Shown piece after piece: positions 1-7,098 of a stretch of DNA of 14,033 nucleotides. Source of the stretch: JBCDBH01 sp039184055 (GTDB lineage Bacteria > Acidobacteriota > Thermoanaerobaculia > Multivoradales > J023); contig JBCDBH010000138.1 in assembly GCA_039184055.1 (NCBI GenBank), positions 1 through 14,033 of the forward strand, in the 5' to 3' direction. The notes below the pieces were generated by a model. It worked only from the letters and a program-made list of their open reading frames with translations, did not search any database and had not been told where the DNA came from. The stretch's first letter is position 1. Each line of letters opens with the position of its first letter. The position numbers and the translations under genes were made by a program.

Positions 1-1113
1 GAGGCCGTTCTCATTGCCTGCGAGCTTACCGCTGGAAATCCCACCAGCATCGGCGGAATCGATGAACCAATTCTGCATCCTGAAAATCGCACTGTTGAGC
101 CAAGGCCGTTGGATCCGAACGAATCCGAGCTTGCAACGGAGCTCGAACTCGTTCGACTCCATATGAAAATTTTTCTTCCCATCCTCGCCACTGATGCCAC
201 CACCGACAGACCACAAACCAGCGCGCCAGCTGGCTCCGCCACCGTATTTTCTGAAACGCTCGTCGGACTTCGAGCTTAGATTCGAGCTCTTGAGGGTAAT
301 GTCAGTGAAATTTCTTGCTCCTTGGTCATAGCACCAATTGCTTGGTTGTGCATACGAAAGATGCCACGTCGTTCCCGCGCCGATACTGCTCGCTAGCTCG
401 CTGCCGCGCATGGTCTCCCGGGCCTGGGCGAGCGCGTCGCGCACCGCCGAATTGATTGTCGTATCGAGAGCGGCCAAGGCTTGCTCGATTTGCGGCGCAT
501 CGGCTGCTCGCCATCGCCGGTACGCAGAATCGAGCGTGGCGCGCAAACCTGGTTCGACGGCCTGCCACTTACGCTGATCTTCCGGATTGGAATGATCGTA
601 GTTGTTGTAAGCCGTGCGGTATCCGCTCAGCGCGATGAAATAGCTCTCGCGAAGCTCTAAGTAGTTGTTGAAGCGTGGAGAGGGAATCGTCTGAGTCGTT
701 TTATTCCCCTCGAAATCCTCCTTCTCGACGGTCGTATTCAGGTACTTGTAGGCCTTGTCATAGATCTTCTTCTGCTCAGGATCGGTCGTCGAGCGAGAGT
801 TGGCACCGCGTACGATGTTCCCATACACATTGTCGACATTCGCTCCGGAACCTACATAGTTGGCCGCGATCTCTGGAACATCGTTGAAGGCTCGCGAGAA
901 CACCTCGGCACTTGTCAAGTCACCGTTCGGATTACCGGGTGAAAACGCATTCTGATAATCGGCCGGGTTGACGGCCTGGTTGCCAGCAAACTGAACAAAG
1001 GTCGTTTGCCTATCGAATTCGGCGGGGCGATCTCCACCCGGAGTAAACGTGACGATGTCGAATAGTCGTCCATAGAGTGTCTCGAGTACCTGTTGTTCTT
1101 TTTCTGGTGTCAT
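1..1113 (-). CDS. Unknown protein, C-terminus cut by the left edge
   Basis: Reading minus from an ATG at 1113, the frame stays open for 371 codons to base 1, so this is the N-terminal part of a longer gene. A purine-rich GGAG-AAGGGAAG stretch precedes the ATG and supports the start. There is no signal peptide or membrane segment. I see three parts. Residues 1-110 are rich in Asn, Gly and Phe (motifs FTPGGDRP, FVQFAGNQ, NVDNVYGNIVRGAN). Residues about 120-240 look helical, with YDKAYKYL and LELRESYFIALSGYRTAYNNY. The C-terminal part seen is Gly/Ser-rich and beta-like, with GGGASWRAGLWSVGGG followed by FVRIQRPWLNSAIFRMQNW. I do not recognise the family. It lies 158 bases downstream of the ECF sigma factor on the same strand, so it may be that factor's target or be co-transcribed with it; that is inference. 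Its composition looks less GC-rich than the metal genes. Confidence 0.85.
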   Translation of the reverse strand, partial: MTPEKEQQVLETLYGRLFDIVTFTPGGDRPAEFDRQTTFVQFAGNQAVNPADYQNAFSPGNPNGDLTSAEVFSRAFNDVPEIAANYVGSGANVDNVYGNIVRGANSRSTTDPEQKKIYDKAYKYLNTTVEKEDFEGNKTTQTIPSPRFNNYLELRESYFIALSGYRTAYNNYDHSNPEDQRKWQAVEPGLRATLDSAYRRWRAADAPQIEQALAALDTTINSAVRDALAQARETMRGSELASSIGAGTTWHLSYAQPSNWCYDQGARNFTDITLKSSNLSSKSDERFRKYGGGASWRAGLWSVGGGISGEDGKKNFHMESNEFELRCKLGFVRIQRPWLNSAIFRMQNWFIDSADAGGISSGKLAGNENGL

Positions 1114-1271
1114 GGCTTCCCTTCTCCGGTTTCGTTCCGTGACCGTTCATGGCCACACCGACGTACCCCGACGCAGCCTCCTACATGGATAGACACGAAA
1201 CGTCCGAAAAGACGGCCAGTGAATCCTGGTTCTGGTTGTCCGTTGCTACAGGACTCGCTCTGTCTCATGTG
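1114..1271. other. Intergenic gap between sigma factor and downstream unknown gene
   Basis: This holds 158 bases with no supported gene. On minus it contains a small inverted repeat, CGTC-TTTTCG-GACG (about 1199-1212), with a 4-base stem and no following T-run, so I do not call it a terminator. The ribosome binding site of the downstream gene lies at its left end. The length would allow a separate promoter for the downstream gene, but I could not pick out convincing -35/-10 boxes. Confidence 0.4.
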
Positions 1272-1862
1272 TCACTTGCTCATCTCGCGGAGTAGCCACA
1301 GTCGAGCTCCATGCCACTCTCGTCGAACGGTGCGTGGAGAGATCCGCAGAATCCGCGCGGTTTCATCAACGGTCAGTCCAACAAAAAAACGGAGCTCGAC
1401 GATCCGTGCCTGTCGCCGATCGACGGTCTCCAAGCTGGTAAGAGCACGATCGAGATCGATCCAGTCCAACGATGGTGCCGCCCCTCCAACCTGGGCGCCG
1501 GGAGATTCGAAGGTCGTGTGGGCCATGCCGCCCCCTCGTTTGAGCGCATGGGTATCGCGAACATGATTGAGGATGATCCGACGCATGGTCGATGCGACGT
1601 AACCGAAGAACTGCGATCGATTCCGCCAACGCGGATTGGGATTTCCCACGAGCCGAAGGAACGCTTCGTTGACTAGGACCGTGGGCTGAAGCGTTTCGCT
1701 GAAAGGCCGACGTGCCAACTGACCTGCAGCCAATCGACGCAGGTCATCGACCACCATCACCAGTACTTCGTGGAGGGCTGCCTGGCTGCCGTCAGACCAA
1801 GCCTCGAGCAGTTGAGTCACGTCACCCCATTGCGGATCTGTCTCTACGTCTCGCATCGTCAT
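1272..1862 (-). CDS. ECF-type RNA polymerase sigma factor (TIGR02999 / Sigma70_ECF)
   Basis: A 196-residue sigma factor, the usual length for this group. It should direct RNA polymerase to a small set of promoters. Sequence signs: LQPTVLVNEAFLRLV (about residues 58-72) and WRNRSQFFGYVASTMRRII (about 78-96) form sigma region 2. A basic linker with KRGGG follows. Region 4 spans about 133-195, with LDRALTSLE, RIVELRFFVGLTVDETARIL and the recognition helix ISPRTVRREW. These are hallmarks of the TIGR02999 ECF family, common in Acidobacteriota, Planctomycetes and some Proteobacteria. The ATG at 1862 has AGGAG five bases upstream; an ATG two codons later is less well placed. No anti-sigma factor or Ser/Thr kinase gene is adjacent in the window. 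The downstream minus-strand gene of unknown function is the nearest candidate target. Confidence 0.93.
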   Translation of the reverse strand: MTMRDVETDPQWGDVTQLLEAWSDGSQAALHEVLVMVVDDLRRLAAGQLARRPFSETLQPTVLVNEAFLRLVGNPNPRWRNRSQFFGYVASTMRRIILNHVRDTHALKRGGGMAHTTFESPGAQVGGAAPSLDWIDLDRALTSLETVDRRQARIVELRFFVGLTVDETARILRISPRTVRREWHGARLWLLREMSK

Positions 1863-1972
1863 CGAAGCTCCTATCGGTCGTGTGTATGAGACTTAAGAGC
1901 GCAAACGGGAGTCAAACCAGACCGAGAAACAGCCCTGGGATGCTCTCGATTTGCTGTGCTAGGCTCGGCACC
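1863..1972. promoter_or_regulatory. Divergent intergenic region between sigma factor and efflux operon
   Basis: This 110-base region separates the minus-strand sigma factor gene from the plus-strand Cys-rich gene and must hold promoters for both. The minus-strand promoter is fairly visible (separate entry). For the plus strand I see TAGGCT at 1960-1965, close to the GTG at 1973, but no convincing -35 box. No palindromic MerR/ArsR-type operator stands out. Confidence 0.4.
1886..1915 (-). promoter_or_regulatory. Predicted sigma-70-like promoter of the ECF sigma gene
   Basis: On minus, TTGACT (1915-1910) is followed after 18 bases by TCTCAT (1891-1886). These match TTGACA in 5 of 6 and TATAAT in 4 of 6 positions. 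A start of transcription near 1879 would give a short leader of about 17 bases containing the AGGAG site at 1871-1867. The spacer is slightly long and the -10 box is weak, so this is a prediction only. Confidence 0.35.
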
Positions 1973-2251
1973 GTGAAGACCATTGGCATTCTCCTCATCG
2001 CTCTCGTCACGCTCGCCCTGGCGGCGCCGCTTTTCGCGGTGTGTCCAGACGCGGATGACGACGATTGCCAAGAGCGCGATGATTGCCTGGACTGTGTGTG
2101 CTGCTCGCTGGTGCCCCGCGCCACGTTGTCGGTGGTGACCGCACCGAGCGCACCACTCGCTGGATCTCTCGTCACCGAGTCTTCGCTCACCCTTCAGGAT
2201 TCTCTCCCTCGGGACATCCTTCACGTCCCCATTTCGCTTCCCATCCACTGA
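1973..2251 (+). CDS. Small exported Cys/Asp-rich protein heading the metal-efflux genes
   Basis: A 92-residue protein starting with GTG. It begins with a clean signal peptide, MKTIGILLIALVTLALAAP, with likely cleavage after LFA at about residue 22. The mature part opens with CPDADDDDCQERDDCLDCVCC: six cysteines (24, 32, 38, 41, 43, 44) among acidic residues, a plausible soft-metal site. The rest is Ser/Pro/Leu-rich and ends in RDILHVPISLPIH. Small Cys-rich exported proteins occur ahead of heavy-metal RND genes in other bacteria, and here it sits 152 bases before the czcB-like gene on the same strand. A role as periplasmic metal binder or sensor is inference. No strong ribosome binding site precedes the GTG. 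An in-frame ATG at 1939 would add 11 residues including an Arg and a Cys pair, which fits a signal peptide less well. The overlapping minus-strand frame (1871-2248) lacks family features. Confidence 0.65.
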   Translation: MKTIGILLIALVTLALAAPLFAVCPDADDDDCQERDDCLDCVCCSLVPRATLSVVTAPSAPLAGSLVTESSLTLQDSLPRDILHVPISLPIH

Positions 2252-2403
2252 GTCCGATTCAACGTCAGGCCTGAACAGGGCCTAGCTACGTATCGCTACC
2301 GATCCATGACGGCGAGATATCGCCGTGGTCGAGCCGTACCCGGTTGTTTCCGGAATGTCTCGCCATGGATCACTTTCGGAATGGGTTGATGGGAGACGGG
2401 ACG
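2252..2403 (+). other. Gap before czcB-like gene with inverted repeats
   Basis: This 152-base gap holds the palindrome TCAGGCCTGA (2265-2274), which overlaps a short hairpin AGGCC...GGCCT (2267-2283), and the inverted repeat at 2309-2326 (own entry). No T-run follows the first hairpin. The ribosome binding site GGGAG (2391-2395) of the next gene is at the right end. The gap could contain a second promoter or an attenuating structure between the small gene and the pump genes. Confidence 0.4.
2309..2326. repeat. Inverted repeat, candidate operator or hairpin
   Basis: ACGGCGA-GATA-TCGCCGT has perfect 7-base arms around a 4-base centre. It lies 78 bases upstream of the czcB-like start. It could be a regulator binding site or an mRNA hairpin; there is no following T-run for a terminator. 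Confidence 0.45.
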
Positions 2404-3681
2404 ATGAGAATGAAGGTGATCGTATTTACTGTTTTTCTGCTCTTCGGCTGTCAGGCGGCCGAGGATACGGACCAACACGACCACGAAACGACACACGACG
2501 AGCATGGGCAACACGGCGACGCCCACGAGCAACACGGCGATGACGAGGCGGGCCATGACGACCGACACACGACACATGACGATCACGGACATGACGGGCA
2601 CGATGATGAAAACGGCGTCGTCGAGCTGACCCCGGAGGCGATCGAACGCATCGGTCTCGAAACCGAGCCGGTGGTCCGCCGTCTGCTGGCCGCCAGTCGT
2701 GTCACCACAGGTCAGGTGGGTTTCGACGAGGAGCGGCTGGCGCACGTGTCGGCACGGGTCGGTGGTCGCCTGGTGCGGGTACCGGCTCGTCTGGGTGCCA
2801 CGGTCACGGCCTCCGAGGCGTTGGCGGTGGTCGATTCGATGCAGCTCGGAGAAGCGAAGGCCGATTTCTTACGGGCCCGCGCGCGTCACGAGGTGGCGAC
2901 CCGGCGGTTTGCCCGGGAGCAAAACTTGCACGCCGGTCAGATCATCTCGGACCAGGCTTTCCAAGAAGCCGAGGCGGTGGCACGCGAGTTCGCCACCGAC
3001 CTCGCGGCGCATCGCGAGACGCTCCAGCTGCTCGGTATGACCACTGCGGCGATCGAGCAACTCGATTGGACCGACGACGATGCGTCTCTCGTGACCATAC
3101 GCGCCCCCTTTGCCGGCACGATCGTCGAGCGCGAGGCGACTCTCGGTGAGCTGGTGCACGTCGAGGACGTGCTCTTCACGCTCGCCGACCTCTCGTGGAT
3201 GTGGTTGTGGATCGATCTCTACGAGCGCGATCTCGCCCACGTGCAGGTGGGCGAATCGGTCGAGGTACGACTCGACGCCTGGCCGGGCGAAATGATCCGC
3301 GGCGAGATCGACTACGTCGACGCCCAGCTCGACCCCGAGCGTCGCACCGTCCGCGCCCGAGTCGATCTCGCCAATCCAGACGGCCGACTCCGACCTGGAA
3401 TGTTCGCCCGGGTCACCTTGAGCTCATCGACCGAACAAGCGTCGGAAAGCACCGCCATTCCTCGAGTCGCCCTCGAGCGCGATGGCGAACGGTCGATTGT
3501 CTTCGTCGAAATCGAGCCCGGACGTTACGAAGCTCGCACCGTCGAGCTCGGTCGCGCCAGCGAAGATCATGTCGAGATTCGCTCGGGCGTCGCGCTGGGT
3601 GACCTCGTGGTGACCAAAGGCTCGTTCCTCCTCAAATCCCAAGCAGCCGGTGACGAAATCGGCGGCCATCACCATCATTGA
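2404..3681 (+). CDS. czcB: Heavy-metal RND efflux periplasmic adaptor lipoprotein, CzcB/CusB type
   Basis: The membrane fusion subunit that links an inner-membrane RND pump to an outer-membrane channel, anchored in the periplasm. The ATG at 2404 has GGGAG eight bases upstream and starts a lipoprotein signal MRMKVIVFTVFLLFGC, with lipobox Cys at residue 16; a start at 2344 would bury this signal. Residues 17-71 form an acidic, His-rich segment with 13 His, and the protein ends in GGHHHH. The lipoyl-like and hairpin parts follow: ARVGGRLVRVPARLG near residues 116-130, a helical hairpin rich in Arg/Ala/Glu at about 150-215, then APFAGTIVEREATLGELV at 234-251. The beta-barrel part contains WMWLWIDLYERDL and RTVRARVDLANPDGRLRPGMFA. 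Length (425) is normal for the family. It overlaps the region just before czcA and is surely co-expressed with it. The His segment probably binds Zn, Ni or Co before hand-over; that is inference. Confidence 0.93.
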   Translation: MRMKVIVFTVFLLFGCQAAEDTDQHDHETTHDEHGQHGDAHEQHGDDEAGHDDRHTTHDDHGHDGHDDENGVVELTPEAIERIGLETEPVVRRLLAASRVTTGQVGFDEERLAHVSARVGGRLVRVPARLGATVTASEALAVVDSMQLGEAKADFLRARARHEVATRRFAREQNLHAGQIISDQAFQEAEAVAREFATDLAAHRETLQLLGMTTAAIEQLDWTDDDASLVTIRAPFAGTIVEREATLGELVHVEDVLFTLADLSWMWLWIDLYERDLAHVQVGESVEVRLDAWPGEMIRGEIDYVDAQLDPERRTVRARVDLANPDGRLRPGMFARVTLSSSTEQASESTAIPRVALERDGERSIVFVEIEPGRYEARTVELGRASEDHVEIRSGVALGDLVVTKGSFLLKSQAAGDEIGGHHHH

Positions 3682-3692
3682 GGAGGTGGACG

Positions 3693-6600
3693 ATGCTACG
3701 AAGAATCGTCGATTTTTCCCTCGATCACCGTTTGGCAGTGGTCTCGTTGTGGGCTTTGGTCGTCATCTGGGGGATCGACTCGGCGCTCCGCCTGCCGATC
3801 GACGCCGTGCCCGACATCACCCCGATTCAAGTCCAGGTGCTCACCGACAGCCCGGGCCTGGCCCCCGAGGAAGTCGAGCAATTCGTCACCTTTCCGGTGG
3901 AGACCGCACTCAGCGGTTTGCCTCGACACGAAGAGATCCGCTCCCTGTCTAAATTCGGCTTGTCGGTGGTGACGGTGGTCTTCGAAGAGGGCACCGACAT
4001 CTATTGGGCACGACAGCAAATCGCCGAACGGCTCGCCGAGGCGCGTGAGTCGATTCCCGAAGGCTACGGCGAGCCCAAGCTGGCGCCGATCACCACCGGT
4101 CTCGGTGAGATCTACCACTTCGAGGTCGCCGGCACGCCCAGGTGTGAGGCGAACGAGCCCGACACCCCCGATTGCTGGTCGTTGATGGAGCTCCGTTCGA
4201 TCCTCGACTGGACCATCAGCCCACAGCTGCGTGCCGTTCCCGGGGTCGTGGAGGTCAATGTCTTCGGTGGCGAGGTCAAGACCTTTCAGGCGACCATCGA
4301 CCCCGATCGCCTGGTGGCGCACGGTCTCGGTGTCAGCGAGGTGGTCGAGGCGATCCAGGACAACCATCTCAACGCCGGTGGTGGCATCGTGCCGTTGGGG
4401 AGCGAGCAATATGTCGTTCGCGGCGAAGGACTGCTCGAATCCTTGGACGATCTCGGCCAAGTGGTGGTCGCCAGTCAGGGTGGCACGCCGGTCTATCTAC
4501 GTGACGTCGCCACGATCGAGCTGGCCCCTTTGCTCCGTGAAGGCGCGGTAACCCGCGACGGCGATCGCGAGACGGTGGCCGGAATCGTCTTGATGTTGAT
4601 CGGTGAAAACAGCCGCACCGTGGCGAAACGAGTCGATGCTCAGGTGAGCGAGATTCAGGAAACCCTGCCCGCGGGCGTATCGATCGACACCTATTACGAT
4701 CGCTCGGATTTGGTCGAGCGGACCATCCGCACCGTCGCCGACAATCTGGCCAAAGGCGGTTTGCTGGTGGTCATCGTGCTGCTGCTGTTGATCGGCAACC
4801 TGCGCGCCGGTCTGCTGGTCGCTTCGGTGATTCCCTTGTCGATGCTGGTCGCCTTTTCGGCGATGCGCTGGGCCGGGATCTCGGGCAATTTGATGAGCCT
4901 GGGCGCGATCGATTTCGGCCTGATCGTCGACGGCGCGGTGGTGGTGGTCGACAACATCATGCGTCGACTCCGCAACCGACAGCCGGGCGACGGCTCGCTC
5001 GAAACGGTACGTGCCGCCGTGCATCAGGTCGCTCGCCCGGTGCTCTTCGGCGTCACCATCATCATCCTGGTCTATCTGCCGATCCTCGCCCTCCGCGGCG
5101 TCGAGGGCATGATGTTCCGGCCCATGGCCCTCACCGTCGGCTTTGCGCTCGCGGCGTCGCTGATCTGCGCGCTCACCCTCGTCCCGGTGCTGGCGAGCTG
5201 GATCCTACCGGGTGCCAAGCTCGAAGAGCCCGTCCTCTACCGAATGTGCAAACGGCTCTATCCGCCGCTGCTCGAAGGCGCGCTCGGCCATCGCCGACTG
5301 ATCTTCGCGCTCGCGGCGCTCGTCTTCATCGCTGGGCTCGTGATCGCACCCTTCCTCGGTGCCGAATTCCTACCCACCCTCGACGAGGGCGCCATCGCGA
5401 TGCATATCCAGCGTCTCCCGTCGATCTCGCTCGAGGCCTCCAACGAGGTGAGCCTGATCGCCGAGCGCGTCATCATGGAGGCCTTTTCGGAAGAAGTCGA
5501 AACGGTGATCTCACGCACCGGTCGCCCCGAAGTGGCGCTCGATCCCATGGGCGTCGAAATCGGCGATACGTTCTTGATGCTCCAACCTCGCGAACGCTGG
5601 CGCTACGAGTCGAAAGAAGCGCTGGTGGCGGCCATCGAGACCGAGCTCGAAGCCCAGGTACCCGGTGCCCGTTTCGCCTTCACCCAGCCTATCGAGCTAC
5701 GGTTCGCCGAGCTCAGCGAAGGGGTGCGCTCCGACGTCGCAATCCACATTCATGGCTCCGACCTCGATCTGCTCGGCCAGAAAGCCGAGGAGATTGCCGC
5801 CGTGCTCCGCACCATTCCCGGTGCCGCCGACGTCGCCGACGAACAGATCCAAGGTCTGCCTCGCTTGCGCATCGATATCGATCGTCGAGCCGTGGCCCGG
5901 TACGGCGTCTCGGTGGCCGAGGTCTTCCATGTGCTCGATGCCATCGGTGGCATTCGTGTCGGCACCGTGCTCGAAGACATGGGTCGCTATCCCATCCAGG
6001 TGCGCTTTCCCGAGTCCATTAGAGTCGATCCGCGGCGTATCGGCGATCTTCGGGTCGCCGCGCCCGCCGAGAGCCCGGGCGGGCCACCACGCATGATCCC
6101 GCTCGAGCAACTGGCACGTGTCGAGCTCGCCGAAGGACCAGCGCAGATCAACCGGCAGCGCGTATCCCGACGGATCGGCGTCGAAGCCAACGTTCGAGGA
6201 CGCGACCTGGCTTCCTTCGTCGCCGAAGCCCGGCAAGCCGTCAAGGAACAGGTCGATATCCCGGCTGGTTGGAGCGTGTCGTGGGGTGGCCAATTCGAGA
6301 ATCTCCAGGAAGCCTCGCAACGTCTCGTCCTGCTCACTCCGATGGTGCTCCTGCTCATCTTCGTCCTGCTCTATAGCGCCTTTCGCTCGGGGCGTCTGGC
6401 GATGCTCGTCTTCTTGAACATCCCCCTCGCCCTTTCCGGTGGCATCTTCGCTCTGGCGATCCGGGGCTACCCTTTCTCCGTCTCGGCCGCCGTCGGCTTC
6501 ATCGCCCTCTTCGGTATCGCGGTGCTCAATGGCGTGGTGCTGCTCGAAATCATCAACCAGCGAAAACAAGCCGGCGCCCCGGCTCTCGACGCCGCCCTTG

Positions 6601-6806
6601 ACGGTGCCCAATTGCGGCTCCGTGCCGTCCTGATGACCGCCTCCACCGACATCATCGGTTTCCTCCCCATGGCTCTCGCGACCTCCGCTGGGGCTGAGGT
6701 ACAACGACCCTTGGCGACCGTCGTGATCGGTGGACTGGTGACCGCGACCCTGGTGACGCTCCTCGTCTTACCAGCGGTCTATACGAGCTCGGAACGATCG
6801 GCATGA
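3693..6806 (+). CDS. czcA: Heavy-metal RND efflux pump, CzcA family (divalent cations)
   Basis: The inner-membrane proton/metal antiporter of a tripartite efflux system, 1037 residues, typical for the family. The ATG at 3693 has a very strong AGGAGGTGG just upstream; an ATG at 3678 overlaps the czcB stop and lies before that site. Signs: N-terminal TM segment and RLPIDAVPDITPIQVQV. TM4 carries DFGLIVDGAVVVVDN (407-421) with Asp407 and Asp413, the proton-relay motif of CzcA-like HME pumps. TQPIELRFAELSEGVRSDV is the divalent-cation version of the porter region, without the Met site of CusA. The C-terminal TM bundle contains GFIALFGIAVLNGVVLLE and ends LLVLPAVYTSS. An odd loop near residues 151-161 carries two cysteines (C-X9-C). 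Likely substrates are Zn, Co, Cd or Ni. No outer-membrane partner gene is present in the window. Which metal is exported cannot be read from the sequence alone. Confidence 0.96.
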   Translation: MLRRIVDFSLDHRLAVVSLWALVVIWGIDSALRLPIDAVPDITPIQVQVLTDSPGLAPEEVEQFVTFPVETALSGLPRHEEIRSLSKFGLSVVTVVFEEGTDIYWARQQIAERLAEARESIPEGYGEPKLAPITTGLGEIYHFEVAGTPRCEANEPDTPDCWSLMELRSILDWTISPQLRAVPGVVEVNVFGGEVKTFQATIDPDRLVAHGLGVSEVVEAIQDNHLNAGGGIVPLGSEQYVVRGEGLLESLDDLGQVVVASQGGTPVYLRDVATIELAPLLREGAVTRDGDRETVAGIVLMLIGENSRTVAKRVDAQVSEIQETLPAGVSIDTYYDRSDLVERTIRTVADNLAKGGLLVVIVLLLLIGNLRAGLLVASVIPLSMLVAFSAMRWAGISGNLMSLGAIDFGLIVDGAVVVVDNIMRRLRNRQPGDGSLETVRAAVHQVARPVLFGVTIIILVYLPILALRGVEGMMFRPMALTVGFALAASLICALTLVPVLASWILPGAKLEEPVLYRMCKRLYPPLLEGALGHRRLIFALAALVFIAGLVIAPFLGAEFLPTLDEGAIAMHIQRLPSISLEASNEVSLIAERVIMEAFSEEVETVISRTGRPEVALDPMGVEIGDTFLMLQPRERWRYESKEALVAAIETELEAQVPGARFAFTQPIELRFAELSEGVRSDVAIHIHGSDLDLLGQKAEEIAAVLRTIPGAADVADEQIQGLPRLRIDIDRRAVARYGVSVAEVFHVLDAIGGIRVGTVLEDMGRYPIQVRFPESIRVDPRRIGDLRVAAPAESPGGPPRMIPLEQLARVELAEGPAQINRQRVSRRIGVEANVRGRDLASFVAEARQAVKEQVDIPAGWSVSWGGQFENLQEASQRLVLLTPMVLLLIFVLLYSAFRSGRLAMLVFLNIPLALSGGIFALAIRGYPFSVSAAVGFIALFGIAVLNGVVLLEIINQRKQAGAPALDAALDGAQLRLRAVLMTASTDIIGFLPMALATSAGAEVQRPLATVVIGGLVTATLVTLLVLPAVYTSSERSA

Positions 6807-7098
6807 CTCCGGTCGTTGCCGTGTTTCGACAAAGTCGAACACGTGGTTCGACATCGTCGAACCTCGCGGTTTGCGCAGGACAAATGGCTGATATAGCATT
6901 CTCATTAAGGAGTCGTTTAGGCGACCTGTTTCCCTTTCACCGGGATCGAGGCACCGACGATCCAACGCCCTTTCGTGATTGACGATCGGTCTTTTGGTTC
7001 ACTGTCGGCGCCCGCCCTTCGGAATCACCCGTCGCCAAGCTCGACCGTGGCCCGAGTCGACTTCCCGGGCGCGCATGACTTCCAAGGACCACTGAGCC
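6807..7098 (+). other. Gap between pump and permease genes, with palindromes
   Basis: This is 292 bases with no supported gene; the short minus-strand frame at 6768-6965 has no family signs. It contains two adjacent palindromes (6821-6864, own entry) and then an AT-richer part with TATAGC at 6893-6898. That could be a -10 box, but the upstream TTTGCG (6871-6876) is a poor -35. A small repeat GTCG...CGAC follows (6913-6926). The length and structure suggest that the permease gene has its own promoter. Confidence 0.45.
6821..6864. promoter_or_regulatory. Two tandem palindromes sharing the core TTCGAC-N3-GTCGAA
   Basis: Site 1 (6821-6844) reads CGTGTTTCGAC-AAA-GTCGAACACG, with 10-base arms and a single extra T. 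Site 2 (6846-6864) reads GGTTCGAC-ATC-GTCGAACC, with perfect 8-base arms. Both have a 3-base centre, and the centres are 22 bases apart, about two helical turns, so a dimeric regulator could bind both on one face. No T-run follows, which argues against a simple intrinsic terminator, although tandem hairpins could still end or protect the czcA transcript. It lies between the efflux genes and the permease gene. The cognate regulator is not in the window. Confidence 0.55.

Noticed and set aside
1311..1676. Plus-strand frame opposite the sigma factor
   Set aside because: The minus-strand sigma factor has family motifs along its full length; the plus frame has none.
1956..1970. Left-hand copy of the 12482-12513 repeat, as target-site duplication
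   Set aside because: Only about eight bases (CTAGGCTC against CTAGGGCTC) are similar, within chance for this length.
1871..2248. Minus-strand frame opposite the small Cys-rich gene
   Set aside because: It is Arg/His-rich without a recognisable fold, while the plus frame has a clear signal peptide and a cysteine cluster.
2344..2403. Earlier start for the CzcB-like protein
   Set aside because: It would place 20 residues before the lipoprotein signal and lacks a ribosome binding site as good as GGGAG before 2404.
3696..4460. Long minus-strand frame inside czcA
   Set aside because: It is a shadow of the GC-rich coding frame; czcA is unambiguous there.
5697..6704. 335-codon minus-strand frame inside czcA
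   Set aside because: Composition is that of an antisense shadow (many His, Asp, Gly, Glu) and it lies wholly within a conserved pump gene.
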